Assembly: GCA_019638115.1 (NCBI GenBank)
Contig: JAHBUK010000001.1
Span: forward strand, 762,238 to 826,237
Reading direction: 5' to 3'
DNA from: Flavobacteriales bacterium
Lineage (GTDB): Bacteria; Bacteroidota; Bacteroidia; Flavobacteriales_F; PHOS-HE28
Length of the DNA stretch: 64,000 nucleotides
Both the position numbers and the translations under genes were made by a program. Below the pieces are notes generated by a model. It ran no database searches. It was given only the letters and a program-made list of their open reading frames with translations, and was not told the DNA's origin. Of this stretch, positions 38,071-46,744 are shown one piece after another (the stretch's first letter is position 1; every line of letters starts with the position of its first letter).

Positions 38071-38451
38071 TCACTTGATAAAGTCAATTACCCCCCCCCC
38101 CCCGCGTTTTCCGGGGCTTTTCATTATGCCTTCCACCAGGTCGGTGATCCGGGTAAGAAGGTCCAGGGCACGAAGACGCCATCTGCTGTCTTCACGATCG
38201 GCTTCCGTTTCTTCATTGCGCAGGTGAACAACACGTGGGCCCGGTTCTGGGGGTGCGGTCTCCTCCGGCCGCAGCCAGCTCCAGGCATCCACGCCGAATT
38301 CTTTGCTGATCCGCTCCACCACGTACGCCGGTGGATGCTCCGAGTGTTCCCAGCGGCAGTAGGTGCTGCGGTCCACGTTCAAGCGGTCGGCCATGGCCTG
38401 CTGGGTAAGGCCAAGGTGGGTGCGTAGTGCTTTGAGTTCTTCACTGAACAT
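38071..38451 (-). CDS. XRE-family helix-turn-helix regulator
   Basis: 126 residues from MFSEELKALRTHLG; the frame is open further upstream but that part lacks family similarity and covers the promoter. Residues about 3-60 form an XRE/Cro-type HTH: LRTHLGLTQQAMADRLNVDRSTYCRWEH, with Q-Q-A-M-A in helix 2 and R-S-T-Y-C-R-W in the recognition helix. After WSWLRPEE comes a linker and a charged helix (EADREDSRWRLRALDLLTRITDLVEG) that could mediate dimerisation. The gene ends in a 13-G run (coding strand) giving GGGG then VIDFIK. It is divergent from a giant T9SS protein gene; between them lies a phased array of TGTGCA/TGCACA sites, two of which overlap its own likely promoter, so autorepression and control of the divergent gene are plausible. 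Confidence 0.88.
   Translation of the reverse strand: MFSEELKALRTHLGLTQQAMADRLNVDRSTYCRWEHSEHPPAYVVERISKEFGVDAWSWLRPEETAPPEPGPRVVHLRNEETEADREDSRWRLRALDLLTRITDLVEGIMKSPGKRGGGGVIDFIK
38091..38103. repeat. 13-base poly-C tract at the 3' end of the XRE gene
   Basis: Thirteen consecutive C on the plus strand, within the last 12 codons of the regulator. Loss of one base puts TAA right after the glycines; gain of one gives GGGGGN and a stop. The length could also be a sequencing or assembly error. Confidence 0.85.
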
Positions 38452-38489
38452 GATCGCGACGTTCACAAATTGGATAAATGCAGGTGTTG

Positions 38490-38497
38490 CCAAAATA
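38490..38497 (-). promoter_or_regulatory. Putative -7 element of the XRE gene
   Basis: TATTTTGG on the minus strand, 38 bases before the ATG at 38451. It abuts or overlaps the outermost AGCACA/TGCACA sites of the operator array. Confidence 0.4.
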
Positions 38498-38631
38498 GCA
38501 CATTGTTGCACAGGCACGCACAACGGTGAACATCAGCCACTTGATCCATCGTGTGTGCAATTATTGCACACCGTGTGCATCATCTGCACGAAGAATGCAC
38601 ACCATGTGCAAGAACTGCCATAGGATGTGCA
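38497..38631. promoter_or_regulatory. Phased TGTGCA/TGCACA operator array
   Basis: At least eight TGTGCA/TGCACA hexamers or one-mismatch variants: TGCACA 38507, TGTGCA 38554, TGCACA 38565, TGTGCA 38574, TGCACG 38585, TGCACA 38596, TGTGCA 38605 and TGTGCA 38626, plus AGCACA at 38497. The pair at 38553-38571 is a perfect 19-bp palindrome GTGTGCAATTATTGCACAC. Successive starts between 38554 and 38605 are 11, 9, 11, 11 and 9 bases apart, then 21, so the sites lie on one face of the helix. The array fills the gap between the XRE gene and the divergent giant gene. Confidence 0.75.
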
Positions 38632-38689
38632 GGAACGGTTGGGAAAGGTTTGTGAGCGGCACATAACGCCGTGATCAAACCTATTTACC

Positions 38690-41600
38690 ATGAGAACTGA
38701 ACGACTTTTCCGAACGGCCCGGGCCAGGTGGCATGCGGGCTTATGGGCGGCATGTGTGGCCGCGTGGGGTGCTTGGGGCCATAGCCCCGTATCAGCCCAA
38801 GTTGATGCTTGGGCAATTGGTACACAGGCGGTGGTGATGCCGCCGGGAACGGATGGCCCTGCCGGACAACCCTTCGCCTTGCCACAACCCAACAACCCCA
38901 ACTACCCGGCTGCGTGGCAATACCAGGGGCAGGTGGCGCAACGATCGCAGCATGCACGTACCGCTGGCGATGGGCGCATCCTGTTCTTCGAGGTGGATGG
39001 CAACCTGTACGATGGCGATGGGTACATGATCGCCGATGCGCGGCCATGGGGTTGCACGGACAATTGTTGTGTGGAATGCCTGGAGCCCGGTGTGATGGAG
39101 TTCATCAGCCTACCAGTGCCGGGCAGTTGCTCGTTGTTCTACCTGTTCTCGGCGGCACCGGAGAACGCGGCATACAACGGCACCCATGTTCAATGGGCCA
39201 TACTTGACCTGGATGCGGACAATCCCCGATTCCCGCCGCAAGGAGCCAGCACCTGCGCCCGCAAGGGCCGCTTGCTCCACTTCATCGATGATCCAGGATC
39301 CCCGGCCTATCCACAGTTCAGTTCTGTGACCTGGCTGCCCGAGGACGGTGCTTTCGGTGTACCTTCGGTGCTCACCAGCGAGTATGTTTCGAAACTGTCC
39401 ATGGGCACCGTCCCTGTGCAGGCGAAGACCGTTACACCCTTGATCCGGGCGGTGGAAGGCGAGAACGGCGCACCGCATTGGCTCTTCTTCATACTTCCGG
39501 ACCGTGTGTTCGTGTACAAAGTGATGGCGACCGGCGTTGTGCGGGTGGATCCCAACCCTGGTGCCGGCACCCCCTTCGAGCAACAGTGCGTGCGCTTGTT
39601 GGCATCAGGAACCGTGGTGCAGAACAAGCGCTACATCCGTGATGCCGATGCCATACGATCGGACGATCCAAACAGGAGCGATGCCCCTTTGGTGCTGGCC
39701 ATCGCCGATGCGGCACCGCTGATCGTTTATCCCGATCCTGCCGAGCTATACGATGTGCTGGTCCTTCGGTTCGACCCCTACACGGGGATCTACCTCAGCC
39801 AGGAAAGCCAAGGCTTCACAATGCAACTGGACGTGTGCCCAAATGGACCTGAACCCGGTGTGGTGGGGGGCACGCGTGGCTGTGCTTTGCGCGCTGATGG
39901 CCATGGCCTGTTCCTGACAGGCGAGACTACCTCGGATTGTCAGAATTGGACCCCCTTCGTAAGGCATGTTGAACTGAGCACTGAGGAAGCGACCGATCTG
40001 GGCTACGCTTTCAGTGGTGGTATCGATCCACAATGGACCCGCACGCGCTTATACCGCAACCGCACTCTGGACAACAGCGGCTGGGCCATCTACTTCCCTT
40101 CTCAAAACGCTGTGGCAGCGCTCACGGGCCTTTCCAACCTGAACGCGGTGAGCTTCTCCCCGACAGTGCTCACCAACGTGGTCTTGCCGCAGTTCGCCCC
40201 CATCCCCGGTGGCTTCGGCAACAATGAATTCCATCCCCATTTCCTCAACATCGGCGTGGCCGGCGACCGCTACCTGAGCGCCGAAAACCGAGGCACCTGC
40301 TGCGGTTTTCTTCAATCCCATGGCAGCGGCATGGTCTATGGCCACCGCCAAACACCAGGCATGACACCCACCACTTGGACCGCCACCAACAACCCGTACA
40401 ACAACAATGGGCCGCTCACCTGTGTGTGCGATCTGGAAGTGGAAGGGAACGCACAGCTGAACCTCAGCGGCATGGAGATCCGCTTCGCGTCAGGTGTGGG
40501 CACCATCGTGGAGCGCAAAGGCGTACTTGACGTATTCAATACGAAGCTGACCAGCCTGAGCCAATGCTCGGATACGCGCTGGAAGGGCATCGAAGTCCAC
40601 GGCATCATCAACCAGCTCCAAACAGGTACACCCTATCCCACTGAACAGGGTTACCTGGCCTTGCGGGCCAGCACTTTGGAGAACGCCGAGATCGGTGTGC
40701 TGGTGGCCAAACGCGGATTCTTCGGCAATCTGGCCTCGGGAGGCGTGGTGCTTGCCGACCGGGCTATGGTCACCAGTGGCGGTTCCTCCGCTTGGAAACG
40801 CACCGAGTTCCGAAATTGCAAAGTGGGCGTGCAATTCCTGCCCTACTTGGGCTCCACATCGGGAGGTGTGATACTGTCCAACCGCAGCCGCTTTAATGAT
40901 TGCCTACTCACCGTGGACACCGACTACCCCGCACCTTACGATTTCCGGTTCCACGCCAACCTGCATATGGTCACCGGGATCCAGTTCCGTGCCTGCACCT
41001 TCGAGAACACCATCCCCGATGCGTTCTTCGCCATGAACGGCAGCTTCCCTGGAAGTCAATACCTGGGCAATGGCATTTGCAGCATGGATGCCCATTTCTC
41101 CGTGAGCAGCCCCTGCAACCAGATCCTGCCCCTTGGCCAGCCCTGCCCCGAACCGGATACCCGCTTCAGCCAGTTCATCGGGCTTGACCACGGCATACAC
41201 GCCACCAGTTCGGGCTCGTCCTTCACCTACCAGGTGAACCGCGTGCGCTTCACGGACAACATCGCCGGGGTGTACTCCAGCGGTGTGAACAAGTTCTCCG
41301 TGCGCAACAGCACCTTCAGCATCGGCGGTAGGGAGGTGGATTTGACCACAACAGAAGAAGAATTCTGGGATGACCACCACCGCGGCGTTTACAGCCACAG
41401 CGGCCAGGGCTTCACCGTGCAGGACAACACCTTGTTCAAAACCCCGGGCAGCGCACCGAACCGGCGGACGGAAGGGGTGGTGATCGGCTACAGCGGTGCT
41501 TCCCACGACGTGGTGTTCCGCAACCACGCTGCACATCTCGCCATCGGGTTCATTGGCGAGGGTGAATGTGCCAACACCTCTTCAGCCCAATCCGCGTTAC

Positions 41601-43099
41601 AAGGGTTGGAGCTTCTGTGCAATACCAACAGCCAGGTGGATAAGAACCTGAGCAGCCGGATAGCCAATGGGTCACCGGTTTCGGAGCACAACGACCATAC
41701 CATTCGGACCTTCCAAGGTGATTCCGACCGGCCAGCGGACAACCAGTTCGACAACTGGCCTACTGGAGATCCTGACCGAAAGGATTTCGAGGTAACCACT
41801 GTGTTCGCCGGGATCTTCTACTACCACAGGGCTGGCGCACCCTTCTTGCCCACCTCTTACGATACCTACCTCAACCCTGCCTTGGTGGATCCCCAGCACA
41901 TCAACACCTGCGCCAACCGCATCCACCGCTTCACCAAGGACAGTCCGGAGGGCCTGGACCCGGCGGAGGCATGGGACTCATTGGACGACGAGAAGCTAGC
42001 CTACGGCAGTGTGCGCTACCTGTACGAGCAGCTGATCGACGGCGGAAACACCAGTGAGGTGGTGCAGGAGATCACCGATGCCTGGCCGCAGGACGTGTGG
42101 GACCTACGCGCCGGCCTTCTGGCCCGCAGCCCCTTCCTCAGCAGCGATGTGCTTCGCGAGCTGAACGTGCAGAACAAACTGCCCGCAGCGGTCTATGCTG
42201 AGGTGTGCATAGCCAACCCCGATGCCACCCGCGCCGATCGTTTCTACGACTGGCTGGAACACGATGCGCCCCACCCCCTGCCGGAATACCTGATGGCCGC
42301 CATTGCCGCCAGCTGGAACGGGCGCACCTACCGCACCACCTTGGAAGGCTCCATGGCCAACCGCTATGCGGCATACGCCCAACTCGCCACGCTGTTGCTG
42401 GAATACCACAGCAGTGATGAGGAGCAGTTGGACCTCACCGCCCTGCGGTCCGTGTGGCAGGAGCTGCGCACCCCAACGGCGCGTTTTGCCGAGGCGATCA
42501 CCCTGATGGAGCAGGGCCAATACGCTGCGGCCACCGCCTTGGTGGAGGCCATACCCCAGGAGCACAGCAAGCTGAAGCCCCGCGACATTACCGAGAAGGA
42601 CCGCATGCTGGCGCTGATCGCCTTCAGGCAAAACCTGGCGGCCAGCGGACGCAGCGATGCCGAGCTTACACCGGCCGAACAGGACCAGCTGGAAAGCCTA
42701 ATCGACGGCCAGCAGGACCGGCCCGCCATGTGGATGCAGAACCTGCTTTGCTTCCACTACGACCGCTGCGCGGCGCCGTGGACGGGCGAGGGGGGAACCC
42801 CGAAGTCGCTGCCCCAAGTGAAGCCTGAATTGGCCGTGGCCGCCCCGCCCGTGCTGGTGCTGTACCCCAACCCGGCCACCACCTGGGCCGTGGCCACGCT
42901 GGAGATGCCCGCCGGGCTGCCCCAGGCCAGCCTCCGCGTGCTGGACCTTACCGGCAAACAGGTGGCACAGCACATGGTGGCCAAAGAACAACCACAACTC
43001 GTGCTGGACACCCGCAGGCTGGCACCGGGTGCCTATCTTGTGGAAGTGGCCGGCCCGCAGGGCGTGCTCGCCACCGAAAAACTCATCGTGCAACCGTGA
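38690..43099 (+). CDS. Large T9SS-exported beta-helix protein
   Basis: 1469 residues. Basic signal peptide (MRTERLFRTARARWHAGLWA, cleavage near VSAQ). Residues about 80-560 form a beta-rich part with IADARPWGCTDNCCVECLEPG and propeller-like stretches. Residues about 575-935 look like a right-handed parallel beta-helix (CVCDLEVEGNAQLNLSGMEIRF, RWKGIEVHG, VRFTDNIAGVYSSGVNKFSV). Residues about 1090-1370 are helical. A type-A T9SS sorting domain closes the protein (VLYPNPATTWAVATLEM, LRVLDLTGKQVAQH, LAPGAYLVEV). Beta-helices often bind or cleave polysaccharides, but no catalytic motif could be identified. The downstream delta-60 gene begins inside its stop codon (GTGA at 43096), so the two are coupled. 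Its upstream region carries the operator array next to the divergent XRE gene. Confidence 0.87.
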   Translation: MRTERLFRTARARWHAGLWAACVAAWGAWGHSPVSAQVDAWAIGTQAVVMPPGTDGPAGQPFALPQPNNPNYPAAWQYQGQVAQRSQHARTAGDGRILFFEVDGNLYDGDGYMIADARPWGCTDNCCVECLEPGVMEFISLPVPGSCSLFYLFSAAPENAAYNGTHVQWAILDLDADNPRFPPQGASTCARKGRLLHFIDDPGSPAYPQFSSVTWLPEDGAFGVPSVLTSEYVSKLSMGTVPVQAKTVTPLIRAVEGENGAPHWLFFILPDRVFVYKVMATGVVRVDPNPGAGTPFEQQCVRLLASGTVVQNKRYIRDADAIRSDDPNRSDAPLVLAIADAAPLIVYPDPAELYDVLVLRFDPYTGIYLSQESQGFTMQLDVCPNGPEPGVVGGTRGCALRADGHGLFLTGETTSDCQNWTPFVRHVELSTEEATDLGYAFSGGIDPQWTRTRLYRNRTLDNSGWAIYFPSQNAVAALTGLSNLNAVSFSPTVLTNVVLPQFAPIPGGFGNNEFHPHFLNIGVAGDRYLSAENRGTCCGFLQSHGSGMVYGHRQTPGMTPTTWTATNNPYNNNGPLTCVCDLEVEGNAQLNLSGMEIRFASGVGTIVERKGVLDVFNTKLTSLSQCSDTRWKGIEVHGIINQLQTGTPYPTEQGYLALRASTLENAEIGVLVAKRGFFGNLASGGVVLADRAMVTSGGSSAWKRTEFRNCKVGVQFLPYLGSTSGGVILSNRSRFNDCLLTVDTDYPAPYDFRFHANLHMVTGIQFRACTFENTIPDAFFAMNGSFPGSQYLGNGICSMDAHFSVSSPCNQILPLGQPCPEPDTRFSQFIGLDHGIHATSSGSSFTYQVNRVRFTDNIAGVYSSGVNKFSVRNSTFSIGGREVDLTTTEEEFWDDHHRGVYSHSGQGFTVQDNTLFKTPGSAPNRRTEGVVIGYSGASHDVVFRNHAAHLAIGFIGEGECANTSSAQSALQGLELLCNTNSQVDKNLSSRIANGSPVSEHNDHTIRTFQGDSDRPADNQFDNWPTGDPDRKDFEVTTVFAGIFYYHRAGAPFLPTSYDTYLNPALVDPQHINTCANRIHRFTKDSPEGLDPAEAWDSLDDEKLAYGSVRYLYEQLIDGGNTSEVVQEITDAWPQDVWDLRAGLLARSPFLSSDVLRELNVQNKLPAAVYAEVCIANPDATRADRFYDWLEHDAPHPLPEYLMAAIAASWNGRTYRTTLEGSMANRYAAYAQLATLLLEYHSSDEEQLDLTALRSVWQELRTPTARFAEAITLMEQGQYAAATALVEAIPQEHSKLKPRDITEKDRMLALIAFRQNLAASGRSDAELTPAEQDQLESLIDGQQDRPAMWMQNLLCFHYDRCAAPWTGEGGTPKSLPQVKPELAVAAPPVLVLYPNPATTWAVATLEMPAGLPQASLRVLDLTGKQVAQHMVAKEQPQLVLDTRRLAPGAYLVEVAGPQGVLATEKLIVQP

Positions 43100-44616
43100 G
43101 CACCACGAACCACAAGCGCTACAACACCGTGGCGGCCCTCCTGTTGGGGGCCGCTGCGGCTGTTGCGCAACAGCCGTTCGACTTGGACCCCTCCTTCTGG
43201 ACGACCATTGAGACCATAAACGTGTACGACATCGCTATTCTTAATGACGGGAAGATCTTATTGTCCGGCCGGATCCAATATCCTGGTTCTTCCAATGTAA
43301 CGGGTAGTGGCCGGTTGCATCCCGATGGCAGCAGGGACTTATCCTACCAAACATTCCCCTATTCAACTGGTGGCGGGAAGTTGACGCCATGGACCGACAA
43401 ATTCTACGTATCGGCGGGTCAAACCATCCGTCGATTGGATGCGCAAGGATTGATAGACCCCATGTTCCAATCCCTGAACAACAACGCACCGCTGTTCTCC
43501 TCCTTCCAAGGCGGCGACTACCACGTGTACCCCGATGGCTCCGTGGTGATCACCGGCAGCCACACGGTGAACGTGCCGGACAGCGGTTGGACGGGCAGCC
43601 ACCACATGATCTGGTTCAACAACGACGGAACCCTGGACCTTACACGCAGGCCGCGCAAGGGCAATGGGGCCGTGATGCGTATACAGCCCCAACCCGATGG
43701 GAAGTTCTTATTGAGCGGTGGAGGAGCCACTTGGGAGGGCGTGCCCAAGCCCAGCATTTACAGGGTGCATGCCGATGGCACATTGGACACCACCTTCAAT
43801 TCCGGCATTTATTGGGGCTTGGCGTACAGCATGACCGTGTTGGAGGATGGGCGCATCCTGGCTTCGGGGCTGTTCAAGACCGAGTTCTCCTCACCGGACA
43901 CCCTGCATTTCGTGCGGCTGATGCCCGATGGCAGCCTGGACCCCACCTTCAACAACAGTTTGGAAGTGGTGCGCATGCCCTGGCTATCGCCGGAATGGCC
44001 AGGTGATCCCAGGTACTTCGGGCAGTTCACCATAGCCCTTCACACCAGGCTGTCCAATGGGCGGATCGTGTTGCATGGACCGCATGCCTTCGTTGAAGGC
44101 GAGCCCCGATACGGCCTGGCCATGCTGGACGAGAACGGGTTCTTGTTGGACGAACCCTTCGGTACAAGCGGCTGCGGATCATACTTGTATAACGGAGGCA
44201 CATACAACTATTTGTACAACTCGATAGATGGCATTCTCGAAGCCCCCGACGGCCACATCTACATCTGGGGCGCCTACCACGGCTATGATGATGGCACCAC
44301 CAACGACCCCACGCAGCGCTTCGTAAGCCGCTTGTACGGCCTTAATGTGGGGCTGGCCCCCCTCTCCCCCGGAGAGGGGTTGGGGGTGAGGGTGTATCCC
44401 AATCCGGCAAGCACCCAGCTTACCGTGGAGCTGGAGCGCATACCCGCCCAAGGGGAACTTGTGCTGCGCGATGCGTTGGGGCGGGCGGTGCGGAGGGAGC
44501 GCATCACCGGGCAGCACCACACGCTGGGGGTGCTGGGCCTGCCTGCGGGCCTGTACCTGGTGGAGGTGTATGCACAGGGCGCGCGCATGGCTGCGGAGCG
44601 GGTGGTGGTGGAGTAG
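43096..44616 (+). CDS. Delta-60 repeat beta-propeller protein with T9SS sorting domain
   Basis: 506 residues, starting with GTG (GTGA overlap with the upstream stop); no ATG precedes the signal peptide region (YNTVAALLLGAAAAVAQQ), so GTG is the likely start. It contains delta-60-like blades with the pattern PDGK/DGR, ILxSG, R-x-x-x-DG-x-x-D-x-x-F: LNDGKILLSGRI, QPDGKFLLSGGG, RVHADGTLDTTFN, LEDGRILASGLF, RLMPDGSLDPTFN. The type-A sorting domain (VYPNPASTQLTVEL, LVLRDALGRAVR, AGLYLVEVYA) closes it. A palindromic element is inserted in frame just before the sorting domain, giving APLSPGEGLGVRV. Co-expressed with the beta-helix protein; role unknown. Confidence 0.88.
   Translation: MSTTNHKRYNTVAALLLGAAAAVAQQPFDLDPSFWTTIETINVYDIAILNDGKILLSGRIQYPGSSNVTGSGRLHPDGSRDLSYQTFPYSTGGGKLTPWTDKFYVSAGQTIRRLDAQGLIDPMFQSLNNNAPLFSSFQGGDYHVYPDGSVVITGSHTVNVPDSGWTGSHHMIWFNNDGTLDLTRRPRKGNGAVMRIQPQPDGKFLLSGGGATWEGVPKPSIYRVHADGTLDTTFNSGIYWGLAYSMTVLEDGRILASGLFKTEFSSPDTLHFVRLMPDGSLDPTFNNSLEVVRMPWLSPEWPGDPRYFGQFTIALHTRLSNGRIVLHGPHAFVEGEPRYGLAMLDENGFLLDEPFGTSGCGSYLYNGGTYNYLYNSIDGILEAPDGHIYIWGAYHGYDDGTTNDPTQRFVSRLYGLNVGLAPLSPGEGLGVRVYPNPASTQLTVELERIPAQGELVLRDALGRAVRRERITGQHHTLGVLGLPAGLYLVEVYAQGARMAAERVVVE
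44359..44379. repeat. Palindromic element inside the delta-60 gene
   Basis: CCCCTCTCC and GGAGAGGGG form a 9-bp stem with a CCC loop, followed by TTGGGGGTGAGGG. It encodes PLSPGEGLGVR in the linker before the sorting domain, a peptide typical of a dispersed palindromic repeat rather than of the protein family. Confidence 0.7.
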
Positions 44617-44781
44617 AACGAGCAACGGTGGCGATCGCCCGTGCGGGTTGCGGTAGTTCAGTTGAGGAGGGAGGGTCCCCTGCGGTTGTTCCGTTTCAAT
44701 TGGTTGGCGAGCGAATTTGCGGTGCGGTAGAGGCCCATTCAGGAGGTCGCCTACCGTGGTTCGCACGCCGCGATACACCCA

Positions 44782-44789
44782 CACCTTCG
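44782..44789 (+). promoter_or_regulatory. Possible -7 element CACCTTCG
   Basis: CACCTTCG differs by one base from the TACCTTCG box and lies 36 bases before the chosen start of the fourth M43 gene (18 before the alternative ATG at 44808). Confidence 0.3.
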
Positions 44790-44825
44790 ACCTTGTTCAG
44801 CCATGCAATGTTCCTACATTTCGAC

Positions 44826-46724
44826 ATGCGCTCACTGCTCCTTCCCCTGGCATTCACCAGCCTGTGCGTCCACGCCCAACAAGCCTTCCGCATCCCCGTG
44901 GTGGTACACGTGATCCACGACGATGGCAACGAGAACATCAGCGAGGCGCAGATCCGTAACGGGATCGAGATCCTTACCCGCAACTGGCGTAAGCAGAACC
45001 CCGATACCGTGGAGATCGTGGAGGCCTTCCGACCCATTGCGGCGGACATGGAGGTGGAGTTCGAGCTGGCGCGCCTGGACCCCGATGGCAACTGCACCAA
45101 CGGCATCAACCGCCTGCGTTCGCCGCTCACCACCAGCGGCACGCACAACGTGAAGGAGCTGATCCACTGGCCGCGGGACCGCTACCTCAACATCTACGTT
45201 ACCCGCAACGCCGCCGGGCTGGCCGGGCATGCCTTGATGCCCTTCCAGGCGGACAGCATTCCGCAGAAGGACGGCATCGTGATCCAGGGCAGCTACTTCG
45301 GCAACATCGGCACCAGCAACGACCTGCGCTCCGTGGTGCTCAGCCATGAGGTGGGCCATTACCTCAACCTCTTCCACATCTGGGGCGGCAACAACGTGCC
45401 GGAGTTCTACTACCTGCCCGTGGGCCAGCAGGCCAACTGCGCGATCGGCGATGCGGTGGACGACACCCCGGAGACCACCGGTTGGAGCAGCTGCAACCTG
45501 GGCGGCACCAGTTGCGATGGGCAGTTGGACAACGTGCAGAACTTCATGGACTACGCCTACTGTGCGCGCATGTTCACCCAGGGGCAGAAGGCGCGGGTGC
45601 ATGCCGCGCTCAACAGCCCAATAGCCCAGCGCAACAACCTGTGGACGGAAGAGACGCTTGAGGCAACGGGGCTCTCCACGCCCGCATCCCTCTGCAAAGC
45701 CGACTTCCGTGGAAGGCGCAATTGGTGCGTGGACGAACTGGTGGAACTGGAGGACCTCTCCTACCATGCTGTTACCGCTTGGAGTTGGAACGTGGGCGCA
45801 GGACCCATCCTTTCGGACCAGCACCCAAGCTTCAGCTACTCCACACCGGGCGTGTATGATGTGAGCCTCACGGTCTCCAACGCATCCGGCTTCATGAGCA
45901 CCACGCGCAACCGCTACCTGCGCGTGCTTGCCGAACAAGGCTTGCCCGGCCCTTACCAGGAAGGCTTCGAGGGCTTGGGCAGCTTGGAGGAGAGCAACGT
46001 CTTCATGGAGTACGAAGCGGAGAACGACCAAGCCGAGCTGAACGCCGCGGCCGCGAGCGGGTCCGCGTCGCTGCGGATCCCCAACCACGGCCTGGCACCG
46101 GGCAGGCTCATCGCCATCACCTCGCCGCGCCTGGATGTGACCAACGTGCCCAACCCGGTGCTCCGCTTCAAATACGCCTTCGCGCAACGCGATGCCGCCA
46201 ACAGCGATCGCATCACCGTGCGCATCAGCCGCGATTGCGGAAAGACCTGGATCGTGCGCCGCACCATCGTACCTGCGGATATGCCCACCGTGCCCGGCTT
46301 CGCTTCAAGCCCCTTCAGCCCCGGGCCGGAGGACTGGACCCACGTGCCCAGCATTGCCATACCGCCGAGCTACGCCACCAACAACCTGCTCATCCGCATC
46401 GAGTTCGTGAGCGGCGGTGGCAGCGACCTGTTCATCGACGACATCAACCTCGATAACATGACCGCCATCGGCATTGATGAGCTGGATCAAAGCCAGTGGA
46501 CGCTTGCCCCGAACCCCACGGACGATGTGGTGCGGATAGAAGGCCCATTGCCCCAACAGCGCGTGGAAGTGTTCAGCAGCACAGGCCTGCTCTTAGCTGA
46601 CCACGGCACGCTGCCCAACGGTTACCTGCTGCCGGTGCACGACCTTGTGCCCGGCATGTACCTGCTCCGCCTCAGCGCACCCGGCATATCCGTGGTGAAA
46701 CAGCTGATGGTGATGCAACCCTGA
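44826..46724 (+). CDS. M43-family zinc metalloprotease with T9SS sorting domain, no pro-region (copy 4)
   Basis: 632 residues from MRSLLLPLAFTSLCVHAQQ; an ATG at 44808 would lengthen the n-region by six residues and is possible. The catalytic domain begins directly after the signal peptide (FRIPVVVHVIHDDGNENIS) and has HEVGHYLNLFHIWGG at H174, closer to canonical M43 than copies 1-3, and Met-turn QNFMDYAYCARMFTQGQ. A PKD-like domain (SWNVGAGPILS, YSTPGVYDVSLTVSN), a module ending FVSGGGSDLFIDDINLDN and a sorting domain (LAPNPTDDVVRIEG ... VKQLMVMQP) follow. Unlike copies 1-3 it lacks the roughly 50-residue pro-region and its Cys, so latency must be handled otherwise or is absent. It stands alone, 36 kb from the tandem copies. 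Confidence 0.93.
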   Translation: MRSLLLPLAFTSLCVHAQQAFRIPVVVHVIHDDGNENISEAQIRNGIEILTRNWRKQNPDTVEIVEAFRPIAADMEVEFELARLDPDGNCTNGINRLRSPLTTSGTHNVKELIHWPRDRYLNIYVTRNAAGLAGHALMPFQADSIPQKDGIVIQGSYFGNIGTSNDLRSVVLSHEVGHYLNLFHIWGGNNVPEFYYLPVGQQANCAIGDAVDDTPETTGWSSCNLGGTSCDGQLDNVQNFMDYAYCARMFTQGQKARVHAALNSPIAQRNNLWTEETLEATGLSTPASLCKADFRGRRNWCVDELVELEDLSYHAVTAWSWNVGAGPILSDQHPSFSYSTPGVYDVSLTVSNASGFMSTTRNRYLRVLAEQGLPGPYQEGFEGLGSLEESNVFMEYEAENDQAELNAAAASGSASLRIPNHGLAPGRLIAITSPRLDVTNVPNPVLRFKYAFAQRDAANSDRITVRISRDCGKTWIVRRTIVPADMPTVPGFASSPFSPGPEDWTHVPSIAIPPSYATNNLLIRIEFVSGGGSDLFIDDINLDNMTAIGIDELDQSQWTLAPNPTDDVVRIEGPLPQQRVEVFSSTGLLLADHGTLPNGYLLPVHDLVPGMYLLRLSAPGISVVKQLMVMQP

Positions 46725-46744
46725 ACGCTTTAGAACCGACCATC

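Noticed and set aside
38681-38688. TATTTACC as -7 box of the beta-helix gene
   Set aside because: It touches the start codon and its distance from the TTTG at 38649 is too long; the promoter of this gene was left unassigned.
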